A DNA stretch of 64,000 nt from Ariolimax columbianus (GCA_036924085.1 JAVGWX010000013.1:57329652-57393651); one strand, 5' to 3'. Positions 10,091-20,387 are shown, numbered from the stretch's first letter. Program-made: numbers and translations. The notes: generated by a model from the letters alone, not told the origin.

Positions 10091-10402
10091 ATCGCAGTGT
10101 TCTTTTGTTCGTATATTTTCGTACACTTCTTCTCTCTCTCGCTCTCTCTCTCTCATCTCTCTGTTTCTCACTTTCAGCCGGGCGCACTTCATTTCTTCTC
10201 GTGTGCTTTATCCAAACCTGTTAAGAATGAATTAATTTGTATTTATTTATTTGATTAGATTTTCCCGGCAAGCTCTGCCTTTCATTCTTACGGAAAGTAT
10301 TGATCTCAGCGCTTTCTTTGTGTTCCTTTTAGTGTTCATCCTCCATTTTTGCTCCGTCTACTTTCCACACCCCCCACCCCTTCCTTTCATCACTCTATAA
10401 AT
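10091..10402. other. intergenic, no gene seen
   Basis: It contains a short CT tract near 10130-10165. Nothing else is supported. Confidence 0.45.
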
Positions 10403-10418
10403 CAGTGTTTCTCAAACG
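10403..10418 (+). other. hAT-like terminus (single end)
   Basis: CAGTGTTTCTCAAACG resembles a hAT terminal inverted repeat and lies directly left of the 36-bp array. I found no convincing partner end, so it may be chance or half an element. Confidence 0.35.
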
Positions 10419-10431
10419 ATTGTGCTGTTCC

Positions 10432-11033
10432 GCCCAACTAAGCGTGTCCCTAAACTTTTGTTACATTACCATCCTAAGTGTATCCCTAAACTTTTGTTAC
10501 ATTACCACCCTAAGTGTGTCTCTAAACTTTTGTTACATTACCACCCTAAGTGTGTCCCTAAACTTTAGTTACATTATCGCCCTAAGTGTGTTCCTAAACT
10601 TGTGTTACATTACCGCCCTAAGTGTGTCCCTAAACTTTTGTTACATTACCGCCCTAAGTGTGTCCCTAAACTTTTGTTACATTACCGCCCTAAGTGTGTC
10701 CCTAAACTTTTGTTACATTACCACCCTAAATGTGCCACTAAACTTTGGTTACATTACCATCCTAAGTGTGCCACAAAACTTTTGTTACATTACCACCCTA
10801 AGTGTGTCCCTAAACTTTAGTTGCATTACCGCCCTAAGTGTGTCCTTAAACTTTTTATACATTACTACCCTAAATGTGCCTCTAAACTTTTGTTACACTA
10901 CCACTCTAAGTGTGCAACTAAACTTTTGTTACATTACCACCCTAAATGTGCCACTAAACTGTGGTTACATTACCATCCTAAGTGTGCCACTAAACTTGTG
11001 TTACATTACCACCCTCAGTGTGCCACTTTATAA
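10432..11033. repeat. 36-bp minisatellite, about 17 copies
   Basis: The unit core is CCTAAACTTTTGTTACATTA followed by CC(A/G)CCCTAAGTGTG. The length is a multiple of 3, so a 244-codon frame with a 12-residue repeat (LSVSLNFCYITT) stays open. I see no start context or conserved domain and do not call a gene. Confidence 0.93.
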
Positions 11034-11121
11034 TTGGAAGCATATCTTACAATCTGACAAAAATCAACGGACAAGATTATCGGTTGTTGAAAGTCAGCCG
11101 TCAAGTTTATTCGGATGTCTA

Positions 11122-11990
11122 AATGTGGCAAGATGTTGATAAAAGTGCGAAAATGTGTCGTGCAATTGATAAGAATGTCCAAGTTTGCCTAGATTTTGAC
11201 AAAAATGTCCAAGTGTGTCACATACTTGACAAAAATGTCCAAGTGTGTTACATACTTGACAAAAATGTCCAAGTGTGTCACATACTTGACAAAAATGTCC
11301 AAGTGTGTCACATACTTGACGAAAATGTGTCGTGCAATTGATAAAAATGTCCAAGTTTGCCTAGATTTTGACAAAAATGTCCAAGTGTGTTACATAGTTG
11401 ACAAAAATGTCCAAGTGTGTTACATAGTTGACAAGAATGCCCAAGTGTGTTACATAGTTGACAAAAATATCCAAGTGTGTTACATAGTTGACAAAAATGT
11501 CCAAGTGTGTCGCATAGTTGACAAAAATGTCCAAGTGTGTCACATAGTTGACAAAAATGTCCAAGTGAGTCACATAGTTGACAAGAATTTCCAAGTGTGC
11601 CACAAAGTTGACAAGATTGTTCAAGTGTGCAACAAAGTTTAAACGAATGTCCAAGTCTATCACAAAGATGACAAGATTGTTCAAGTGTGCAACAAAGTTG
11701 AAACGAATGTCCAAGTCTATTACAAAGATGACAAGATTGTTAAAGTGTGGAACAAAGTTGAAACGAATGTCCAAGTCTATTACAAAGATGACAAGAGTGT
11801 TAGTGTGCAACAAAGTTGAAACCAATGTCCAAGTCTATCGCAAAAATGACAAGAATGTCCAAGTCTTTCACAAAGATGACAAGATTGTCCATGTGTATCA
11901 CACAAAGTTTGCAAGAATGTCCAAGTGTGCACTAAAGTTGGCATGAATGATCAAGTGTGCAACAAAGTTGACAAGAATGTTTTAATGTAT
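11122..11990. repeat. 30-bp minisatellite, about 29 copies
   Basis: The unit core is TTGACAAAAATGTCCAAGTG followed by TGTTACATAG. A variant block with GTGTCGTGCAATTGATAA appears at both 11156 and 11326, showing a segmental copy of about 170 bp. Units right of 11580 form a 60-bp two-unit pattern. Frames on both strands stay open because 30 is a multiple of 3. Confidence 0.93.
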
Positions 11991-12017
11991 CTCAATTTAT
12001 AGTTAGTTTAATTGAAG

Positions 12018-12223
12018 AATCAACATCAATGGACACAGTTTAACATCAATGGACACAGTTTAACATCATTGGACACAGTTTAACATCAATGGACACAGTT
12101 TAACATCAATGGACACAGTTTAACATCATTGGACACAGTTTAACATCATTGGACACAGTTTAACCCATCATTGGACACAGTTTAACATCAATGGACACAG
12201 TTTAACATCAATGGACACAGTTT
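12018..12223. repeat. 20-bp tandem repeat, about 10 copies
   Basis: The unit TAACATCAATGGACACAGTT varies at one base (CAA/CAT TGG), with one CC insertion near 12163. Confidence 0.95.
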
Positions 12224-12496
12224 AACCCATAATTGCTTTGTTCTCCTCCATATTTGTGGGAGAATCTCAGTACAATGGACGGAATCCGTCCGTAGCGCCG
12301 GGGAGGATCCTGTAAAAGATTGGGAAGATTTTTTACATAATTTTGAATCTTGCCCAGGCCGCGGCCGTTAAGCCTGCTCATTTCGTTTTCCAAAATCGGA
12401 GGAATGTTTAACGATCATGACACTGCACCCGGGCGTCCGATCTCTACTATCCAGATAGCAGGGGAAATTCTAGAAAGTCCACGTGAAAAGGTCCCG

Positions 12497-12571
12497 GTGT
12501 CCACCGTGATTTGAACCCGCGACCTCCAGCACCTGAGGCCGACGTCTTATGTCGAGACCACTCAGTCCCTA
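12497..12571 (-). mobile_element. tRNA-derived SINE head, possibly tRNA-Leu-like
   Basis: The minus strand has a tRNA-like start GGGACTGAGTGGTC (A box) and GCGGGTTCAAATCACGGTG (B box) about 45 bp apart, and the long variable-arm-like spacing recalls a tRNA-Leu. No proper acceptor stem closes it, so this looks like the head of a SINE. The body may extend left to about 12240. Target duplications were not found. Confidence 0.6.
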
Positions 12572-12727
12572 TAAAGTGACAAGAATGCCCTAGTGTCTAA
12601 CATCATTAATTCAAGCATACATTTGCTAAACACGTCGTGGTCAGCTGTCCAGCAATTGACGCGGCCGTTGTCTCTTGTCCGGCATATGATTGCTCAATCA
12701 CTGATCCACATATACATCACTACCGCT

Positions 12728-12840
12728 TGTTCTTCTTCTTTTTCTTCCTTCTCTTCTACAACTGTGGCATTAGTCCTGAAAAGTACACTGTGACGTTGCA
12801 TCGTAGTACATGTCTGCGATATCTGTGACTTTCGGCTTGA
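12728..12840 (-). mobile_element. second copy of the (GAA)n-tailed retroposon end
   Basis: On the minus strand, ACAGATATCGCAG, then CAACGTCACAGTGTAC, then CAGGACTAATGCC leads into GAAGAGAAGGAAGAAAAAGA. It parallels 8700-8790 in order and in tail, in opposite orientation. Confidence 0.45.
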
Positions 12841-13654
12841 CCGATTTGAGCTGAGTTTTTGGGGATACCGGGTTTGCCTTCCAATTCGATGCCTATTCTC
12901 TCAGCCAGACTACACTAGCGCAGCCTGTTCCAAGGATCGCAACTTGGGTGGCGAAATATGGTCAGGCCAGCTCTGACTCTGATGCAAACATCCAGGTATG
13001 AGTCAGGTAATTCAATGTGCTTCACCTTCGATTCTGTCTAACCAATCTGTAATTCTATTACATCTGTCTATCAGCTCAGCCCACTGTCAGTGTGAGACGT
13101 CCCCCTGTCTTCCAATCAGTAATGGGGTTGACCTATGTTGTTGAAATGCGATCTGAACTTAGTTTGAATCCCTACCCGTAAATAAAGACAGACTTCACTG
13201 TCCCAGGTACAAACGGCAGCTCTTAATACTGACGAGCTGTCCACTCCGAAGACTGATTGTCTCTCAGTAGCTAACCTCCCCACCCTGACTGCCATCTAAG
13301 CTGCCACTAACATGGCCGTAAACAAACAAATGATAGCAGAACTGATCGGCGGGTCTATGACAAAGAGCCAGGCCGAGAAAGGTTGAGTCTAGAACTGGTT
13401 CAGATTAACATCCGGGCTTGTTTTTCATTCCATAATTGTGTCTGTGTTGTTTGGATTGTTAATGTGTATGTGAATGTGATTGTAATGTTATTTAGAGTAT
13501 GTTGAAGTAATCATATTCATTGGGGGTATCATTATCATCATCATCAAGAAAAACAGCAACGAGCACTACAGCTGGTCCGCTAGCACGAAACGCGTACCGG
13601 ATCATGTAGTGTCTCCAGTGGAGCAGGTTTCTGTGGGAGACATGTCTGTAGTCC
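12841..13654. other. intergenic, no gene seen
   Basis: No recognisable domain. A minus-strand reading of 12860-13080 is faintly LINE-like but too weak to call. Confidence 0.4.
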
Positions 13655-14110
13655 TGTAAAGTTGGTTTGTGTGGTCCACACATGTGTACGTCATTAGAGC
13701 TGGTTTGTGTGACCCACACATGTGTACGTCATTAGAGCTGGTTTGTGTGGCCCCCACATGTGTACGTCATTTGAGTTTGTTCGTGCGGCCCACACATGTA
13801 CGTCCTCCAGTAGAGCTTGTTTGTGTGGCCCACACATGTACGTCCTCCAGTAGAGCTTGTTTATGTGGCCCACACATGTACGTCCTACCTTAGAGCTGGC
13901 TTGTGTGGTCCACACATGTACGTCTTACCTTAGAGCTGGTATGTGTAATCAACGCATGTACGTCCTACCTTAGAGCTGGCTTGTGTGGTCCACACATGTA
14001 TGTCCTACGTTAGAGCTGGTTTATGTGGTCCACACATGTACGTCCTACCTTAGAGCTGGTTTGTGTGGTCCACACATGTACGTTCTCTAGTAGAACTTGT
14101 TTGTGTGGCA
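13655..14110. repeat. 38/40-bp minisatellite, about 12 copies
   Basis: The unit core is TAGAGCTGGTTTGTGTGG followed by CCACACATGTACGTC. Left units have CATTAGAG (38 bp), right ones CTACCTTAGAG (40 bp), so the array is built of two length classes in blocks. Confidence 0.92.
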
Positions 14111-14149
14111 GAGCGAGCCCGTGTGGAAACAATGTGACTTCTAGCATGT

Positions 14150-14250
14150 CCATGTTTTGCAGACATGCATAAGAGTGGCTATCGCTTCAGCAGAATACAC
14201 TTTTACCTTGGTGGTGACACTGACGCCTTGTCGGTTCCAAACATTCGCTC
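14150..14250 (-). pseudogene. RNase H fragment (N-terminal part)
   Basis: The minus strand reads VSVTTKVKVYSAEAIATLMH, which fits the RNase H segment containing the second catalytic residue (YSAEA.AI). It ends at a stop near 14150. It lies on the wrong side of the C-terminal RNase H fragment at 14440-14740, so the two do not form one collinear domain. Confidence 0.5.
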
Positions 14251-14439
14251 CCAGGCTTTCAAAATGTAGAGGTAGTTTCCTTTTCTTTTTCTAATAATCG
14301 ACGTCACTGCACTCCGCGTTTACCCATAGGTGGTGAGACTTTCTCAGAAAATCATGCAGGTGTAGCTCGCTGATTGTACACTTCCCTGCTCCGTCCTCTC
14401 ATGCGCCCCACACCCTTCAAACCTCGTTTATTGTCGAAA

Positions 14440-14740
14440 CTTTGCAGTCTGTGGATTTATGCTACGTCTATTGCAGTGTCCTCTTCCAACAGACGGCCGT
14501 TGATTGATTTCAAAATGTAATTTCTATCCATCGCTAATGTGCTTATGATGAGAGCTTGTGAAGCCAAGATGTCAGCTCTTTCGTTGCCCTGAACCCCAGC
14601 ATGACCAGGACAGTAGATCCAGGTCAACCCCTGGAGGTTTGATGCTTCAACAGCTGCTATCCACTAGTACCCTCTGCCATCATTTCTGTACCTTCTAAAG
14701 TACGGCTTTGCTTTGCAGTCAAGACGATTGCCTTTGTTTT
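14440..14740 (-). pseudogene. RNase H fragment (C-terminal part)
   Basis: The minus strand reads TWIYCPGHAGVQGNERADIL near 14615-14555, the block with the conserved Pro-Gly-His and the last catalytic Asp of RNase H domains encoded by LINEs and related elements. Stops lie before and after it. The tail toward 14440 (NGRLLEEDTAIDVA) precedes a stop. Further down, 14380-14340 reads RGRSREVYNQRAT, possibly a continuation. Confidence 0.65.
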
Positions 14741-14920
14741 TGGGTCTCAGATAACCATCTTAACTTGTCTTTCAATCTTGAAAATTACATGAGAGTCGAA
14801 ATTAGCTTCTCTGCTACCGCTGATGACCGATGTGTCCCACTGAAAGGTGCAAATATCACAGTCAAGCTGTAAACTAGCTACACAACGCATTCCATTCTCC
14901 GGACTAGATCTTGCTTGCGA

Positions 14921-14962
14921 AGCCCTGTTCAGGACTTGGTAGCGGGAGATTGAGAACGAACG
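14921..14962. other. single copy of the 31-bp minisatellite unit
   Basis: GAAGCCCTGTTCAGGACTTG is followed by GTAGCGGGAGATTGAGAACG. It matches the first unit of the 4069-4747 array, including the AAGCCCT.TTCAGG left flank and the AACGAAGAAG-type right flank of that array. Confidence 0.75.
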
Positions 14963-15107
14963 AAGAAGCACAAGGAGAATAAGTTTCTCTGGTGGGGGTA
15001 GATGAACCTAATGACTGTCTTGAGACGCTGGTTATGTAAAGTGATGTTTGCTTTGATGTACAGTTTTTCAAATGCAGCTATAAGAGTTCTTCGCCTTAGT
15101 GTTGACT

Positions 15108-15528
15108 GCAAGACCACAATACGTAAATGTCCGTACGTAAAGTGTATATGCAAGACCACAATACGTAAATGTCCGTACGTAAAGTGTATATGCAAGACCA
15201 CAATACGTAAATGTCCGTACGTAAAGTGTATATGCAAGACCATAATACGTAAATGTCCGTACGTAAAGTGTATATGCAAGACCATAATACGTAAATGTCC
15301 GTACGTAAAGTGTATATGCAAGACCACAATACGTAAATGTCCGTACGTAAAGTGTATATGCAAGACCACAATACGTAAATGTCCGTACGTAAAGTGTATA
15401 TGCAAGACCATAATACGTAAATGTCCGTACGTAAAGTGTATATGCAAGACCATAATACGTAAATGTCCGTACGTAAAGTGTATATGCAAGACCACAATAC
15501 GTAAATGTCCGTACGTAAAGTGTATATG
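15108..15528. repeat. 42-bp minisatellite, 10 copies, very homogeneous
   Basis: The unit core is AATACGTAAATGTCCGTACG followed by TAAAGTGTATATGCAAGACCA. Only one position (CACAAT or CATAAT) varies. The 42-bp length keeps frames open on both strands (a 14-residue KTTIRKCPYVKCIC on plus), which I treat as an artefact of length. Confidence 0.95.
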
Positions 15529-16224
15529 CGTACTACAAAGTGTCGCTTTTCTTCCTCAACGTCTAGGCTAAGCTACTGTGTTGATATTCTGTGTAGTTAA
15601 ATGCTGCGTTTCGGCTTCTTTTAGCGAGTCACGGACATTTCAAGCGTGGAGGAAGTCATTATTGTCATATCAAGTCGTGTGTTTTCATATTAAATTAAGA
15701 TTCCGTATTTAGAAAGATTCTTTTCAGCTAAACGTAAAGCACGTAAACCACAGCAGGGCTGAATTCCGAGCGAACAGTGTCAAACTTGAAGGAAACAGCC
15801 CCTGTCCCATTTAAAGTCATTCAAGTTATCTCCACTGTGCCCGGATCAGAAATACCGCGCGGCGGCTGGATCAAAGGTTGTAATTTCGGTAATTATTGCG
15901 CGATATGTTTGTTCAACTCCAATTAGGCTTTGGCAGAAACAGGGGCGAGAGAGAGTGGCAAGTTATTGAGAGATATTAATAGTGGACGTGAGACACACAG
16001 AGACAGTACGCACAGGTTTCAAAGGTGCAGTTACTAATGCACTAGAAAAGAGATGTGGATTACAAAAGTACACAGGATGCGAAGAGGGCCCCAGGGAAAG
16101 GGGGTGGGGAGAAGAGGGGGGGGGGGGGGTAGTAGGGTTAGGGGAGAGAGAGAGAAGAAGAAGTAAACAGCTTCGTGGATTGATTATGTTTAGAACTTGT
16201 ATTGCTGTTTGCGAATGCACCCAA
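15529..16224. other. intergenic, no gene seen
   Basis: No gene seen. It includes a poly-G run at 16116-16129 inside a purine-rich stretch (16080-16165). Confidence 0.45.
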
Positions 16225-16251
16225 TGTTGTTGTTGTTGTTGTTGTTGTTGT
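16225..16251. repeat. (TTG)9 microsatellite
   Basis: Pure TTG triplets just left of a dispersed-repeat copy. Confidence 0.95.
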
Positions 16252-16259
16252 TCCGAATG

Positions 16260-16500
16260 TCCATAATGAGTAGGTTACCCTAATGTGAGCCGTGGAAAGG
16301 ACGTTAAGTGTCGGGTTGCAGTAGCTTTCCTCACATCCCGAGCGTGCTGATGATGGTGGACCCGGATCATCCAGGCGGTTGTTCTATGCTTGGCCTTTTA
16401 TGCGTTTCGCTCACTACTCACGTCAAACCTGACCTAGTTAGCTAGACTGTTGTCCTCGACAACTACCTGTTTCCAGGACGATCAACGTGGGGGTCAGATG
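16260..16500 (+). mobile_element. dispersed repeat, copy B (about 240 bp)
   Basis: It shares with 17935-18205, 21165-21380 (minus), 50880-51110 and 63885-64000 an ordered set of blocks: GGGTTGCAGTAGCTTTCCTC, CCAGGCGGTTGT, TCACTACT, GTTAGCTAGACTG and CTGTTTCCAG. No ORF, terminal repeats or pol III boxes are evident. It ends exactly where a 36-bp array starts. Confidence 0.65.
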
Positions 16501-17930
16501 AGAGTCTTGGCCAGTATATTTCTCCTGACGATCGCTAACATTCTCTGACCAGTGTTTTGCTTGACCCTAGCTAACATTCTCTGACCAGTGTTTTGCCTGA
16601 CCCTAGCTAACATTCTCTGACCAGTGTTTTGCCTGACCCTAGATAACATTCTCTGACCAGTGTTTTGCCTGACCCTAGATAACATTCTCTGACCAGTGTT
16701 TTGCCTGACCCTAGCTAACATTCTCTGACCAGTGTTTTGCCTGAGCAGACGTTAGCCTCATCGTCCCGTCAGGTGAGGGTCATGGCCAGTATATTTCTCC
16801 TGACGATCGCTAACATTCTCTGACCAGTGTTTTGCCTGACCAGACGTTAGCCTCATCGTCCCGTCAGGTGAGGGTCTTGGCCAGTATATTTCTCCTGACG
16901 ATCGCTAACATTCTCTGACCAGTGTTTTGCCTGAGCAGACGTTAGCCTCATCATTCCGTCAGGTGAGGGTCTTGGCCAGTATATTTCTCCTGACGATCGC
17001 TAACATTCTCTGACCAGTGTTTTGCCTGACCAGACGTTAGCCTCATCGTCCCGTCAGGTGAGGGTCTTGGCCAGTATATTTCTCCTGACGATCGCTAACA
17101 TTCTCTGACCAGTGTTTTGCCTGACCCTAGCTAACATTCTCTGACCAGTGTTTTGCTTGACCCTAGCTAACATTCTCTGACCAGTGTTTTGCCTGACCCT
17201 AGCTAACATTCTCTGACCAGTGTTTTGCCTGACCCTAGATAACATTCTCTGACCAGTGTTTTGCCTGACCCTAGATAACATTCTCTGACCAGTGTTTTGC
17301 CTGACCCTAGCAAACATTCTCTGACCAGTGTTTCGCCTGACCCTATCTAACATTCTCTGACCAGTGTTTTGCCTGAGCAGACGTTAGCCTCATCGTCCCG
17401 TCAGGTGAGGGTCTTGGCCAGTATATTTCTCCTGACGATCGCTAACATTCTCTGACCAGTGTTTTGCCTGACCAGACGTTTGCCTCATCGTCCCGTCAGG
17501 TGAGAGTCTTGGCCAGTATATTTCTCCTGACGATCGCTAACATTCTCTGACCAGTGTTTTGCCTGACCCTAGCTAACATTCTCTGACCAGTGTTTTGCCT
17601 GACCCTAGCTAACATTCTCTGACCAGTGTTTTGCCTGAGCAGACGTTAGCCTCATCGTTCCGTCAGGTGAGGGGCTTGGCCAGTATATTTCTCCTGACGA
17701 TCACTAACATTCTCTGACCAGTGTTTTGCCTGACCCTAGCTAACATTTTCTGACCAGTGTTTTGACTGACCCTAGTTAACATTATCTGACCAGTGTTTTG
17801 CCTGACCCTAGCTAACATTATCTGACCAGTGTTTTGCCTGACCTTAGCTAACATTCTCTGACCAGTGTTTTGCCTGACCCTAGCTAACATTCTCGGACCA
17901 GTGTTTTGCCTGACCAGACGTTAGCCCCAT
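16500..17930. repeat. 36-bp minisatellite with 95-bp composite units
   Basis: The basic unit is CTAGCTAACATTCTCTGACC followed by AGTGTTTTGCCTGACC (36 bp). A 95-bp composite holding CAGACGTTAGCCTCATCGTC, CCGTCAGGTGAGGG and GGCCAGTATATTTCTCCTGA recurs (16746, 16841, 16936, 17031, then 17377, 17474, 17639, 17915). Confidence 0.92.
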
Positions 17931-17934
17931 CGTC

Positions 17935-18205
17935 ACATGCTCACAATGAATAGGTTTACACTTTCGTGCACCTTGAAAATGACGTAAAGTTGTGGGTTGC
18001 AGAAGATTTCCTCACAAGCCGAGATGAAGGTGGACAATGGTCCTCCAGGCTGTTGTGCTGTGCTTGGCTTTAACTGCTTGTCGTTCACTACTACGGGGAT
18101 CACGTCGATCCTAACGTTGTTAGTCAGACTGCCATATAAACAGCTCGTTTCCAGGGAGGACTGCGGGGAAGTCAAGATGAGGGTCTTGGTCAGTATATTT
18201 TGCCT
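17935..18205 (+). mobile_element. dispersed repeat, copy A
   Basis: Same block order as the copy at 16260: GGGTTGCAGAAGATTTCCTC, CCAGGCTGTTGTGCTGTGCT, CACTACTACGGGGATCACGT, CGTTGTTAGTCAGACTGCC, CTCGTTTCCAGGG. It leads directly into the 36-bp units at 18205. Confidence 0.7.
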
Positions 18206-18344
18206 GACTAACATATTCTGATCAGTATGTCTTCTCTGAACCTTACTGACATATTCTGATCAGTATGTTTTGCTTGAACCTTACTAATATATTCTGATCA
18301 GGATGTTTTGCCTGAACCTTACTAACATATTCTGATCAGGATGT
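18205..18344. repeat. 36-bp repeat, 4 copies
   Basis: Units of the form ACCTTACTAACATATTCTGA followed by TCAGTATGTTTTGCCTGA are diverged relatives of the 16500-17930 unit. The array ends in the TTAAC tail of the CR1 copy. Confidence 0.9.
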
Positions 18345-19475
18345 TTTAACTTAACTTAACTTAACGTTTTTATACTGGTTTAGAAGACCCTGCAGAGTCT
18401 GTATACAACCAGTTACATTTTCATCACCTTGCTCTAAAAGCTATGCGCATCCAGTTTATTCTTAAATGCATAACTGTCCCTGCCTCCACTACCTCCCCTG
18501 GCAATGCATTCCAAGCAGACACCACTCTCTAACTAAAAAATATTTCCTAATACCTAATCTGGACCTCTCTTTAGTCAGCTTGTAGCTATGCCCTCGTGTT
18601 ATTGTAGGTGGCTGCATTTTAAAAAAAACTTGTTATAGTCTAATTTATAGATTCCTCTGATCATCTGTATTAAGTCACCACGAATTCTTCTCTCTTCGAG
18701 ACACTGTAGGCCGGTTTTTCTGAGTCGTTCCTCATTACCGTAATTCTGGAATCCCACTATCATCTTTGTCGCTCTTTTTTGTATTCTTTCCAGGATGTTT
18801 ATATCCCCTTTATGATAAGGATTCCACACCTGTACACAGTACTCCAATCTAGGTCTAACTAAAGCTTTATACAGTCTGACGATCACTTCCTTGCTCTTAT
18901 GTTTAATATTTCTTTTTATCATACCTAACATTGCATTTGCCTTTTTCACTGCTACCTTAACTTACTCACTCACCTTTCCTGTATGATCTATTATAACCCC
19001 TAGGTCCCTTTCGTTATCTATCTTTCTAATATTGTTTTCTCCCATTCTGTAATTATGTTCCATATTGGATCTACCAATGTGGATGACTGTACATTTATCT
19101 ACATTAAACTCCATTTGCCAGCTTACAGACCATTCTCGAATTTTATCTAAATCCGACATCAATATATCCACTTCCGCTTTAGATGAGACACTACTACATA
19201 GTTTTGTGTCATCAGCAAATTTTGCAATCATGGATCCCATATCAATGTCTAAATCATGTATATATATCAAGAACAAAATTGGTCCCAAAACCTAGCCCTG
19301 TGGCACACCACTTTTCACTTCACACCACTCAGAGTACTCCTTATTTATGCCCACCTGCTGCCTTCTTCCCGTTAACCAATTTTGAATCCATTTGGCAACC
19401 TATTCCATGTGATTTTAACTTTCGAAATAATCTTTGATAAGGTACTCTATCAAAGGCATGTGGGTCATGGATGTG
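18345..19475 (-). pseudogene. CR1-clade LINE, 3' half with (TTAAG)n tail
   Basis: Reading right to left on the minus strand, the RT palm starts near 19460 (AFDRVPYQRL), then GPILFLIYIHDL and KFADDTKLCSS with the catalytic FADD at about 19215, then RDLGVIID, KKANAMLGMIKRNIK, LVRPRLEYCVQVW, RIQKRATKMIVG and EERLRKTGLQCLEERRIRGD. This order and wording are those of CR1 elements. After a frameshift near 18600 the standard tail RGHSYKLTKERSRLGIRKYF follows. The 3' end reads CTGGTTGTATACAGACTCTG and ends in TTAAG repeats at 18345-18366, the site of reverse-transcription priming. The copy is 5'-truncated near 19475 and has frameshifts near 19400, 18960 and 18600. Confidence 0.9.
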
Positions 19476-19913
19476 GCCTACCCTCCACCCTGGACCAGAC
19501 CTGGAACCACGCCACAGCTGTTGATCATGGATGTGGCTGACCGACGCAACAAGCCTCAAACGCCTAAGCAAACATTATTATTATTATGTTTCCTGTAACA
19601 TTTGACACTGCACGCGACCCGGAAGTGCTATGCACCAGCCTGCTCAGTTCCAACTGTGATTCTAGTCCAGTCAGGCAGAACACCTGGACCAAAATATCTC
19701 TTAAGTTGTTTACAGGTTTGCCTTTCTAGATTTGACATGACGACGACACGCGCTGTCAACCTCAGACCGTACGTCTGTTAGGTTATATTTGGACAATTGG
19801 TCAGCGCATGGATGTGTGTGTCTATCTGTTTGTAATGCATCGTTTTGTGTGCAGTAGTTTTGCACATTTTTTATTTTACGTGAAGAATTAGTCTTTCTTC
19901 TTTTCGCTTATCC
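19476..19913. other. intergenic, no gene seen
   Basis: A short direct repeat (ATCATGGATGTGGC / GTCATGGATGTGGC) lies at about 19465-19535. Nothing else is supported. Confidence 0.45.
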
Positions 19914-20235
19914 TGGTATGCCTTTCAGCGACAGGTTACGAAGAGATCTATAGAACAAGACCGACGGTATGCCTTTCAGCGACAGGTTATGAAGAGATCT
20001 CTAGAACACTAGAATAAGACCGACGGTATGCCTTTCAGCGACAGGTTATGAAGAGATCTCTAGAACACTAGAACAAGTCCGAGGGTATGCCTTTCAGCGA
20101 CAGGTTATGAAGAGATCTCTAGAACAAGTCCGACTATATCCCTTTCCGCTACAGGTTTTGAAGAGATCTATAGAACAAGTCCAACTATATCCCTTTCCGC
20201 TACAGGTTATGAAGCGATCTCTAGTACAAGTCTGA
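19914..20235. repeat. 51-59-bp minisatellite, about 6 copies
   Basis: The unit starts GGTATGCCTTTCAGCGACAG, continues GTTATGAAGAGATCTCTAGA and ends ACAAGACCGAC, with an optional 8-10-bp insert. The minus strand of the unit corresponds to the LINE-derived unit at 49860-50165. It lies just past the 3' end of the LINE relic at 20388-21065, on the same strand. Confidence 0.9.
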
Positions 20236-20368
20236 CGGTATTTCTCGTGCACAGGGACATTTACTGCCTCAAATAGTTATATCAGCCACCGTTTTCGTGG
20301 GTTGTCTTTTATCTGGAATAGGCATGTGTAAATACCGTTGTTTGTTTGGATGAGGGGTGGGGGTGGTA

Positions 20369-20380
20369 GGGGGGGGGGGG
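20369..20380. repeat. poly-G tract
   Basis: Twelve G residues in a G-rich stretch. Confidence 0.9.
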
Positions 20381-20387
20381 TGCTGTG

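Noticed and set aside
10405..11139. 244-codon frame with a 12-residue repeat
   Set aside because: The 36-bp unit keeps the frame open automatically; units vary equally at all codon positions by eye.
15002..15571. 189-codon Cys/Lys-rich repeat protein (KTTIRKCPYVKCIC)
   Set aside because: The opposite strand is equally open, and the flanks show no gene structure.
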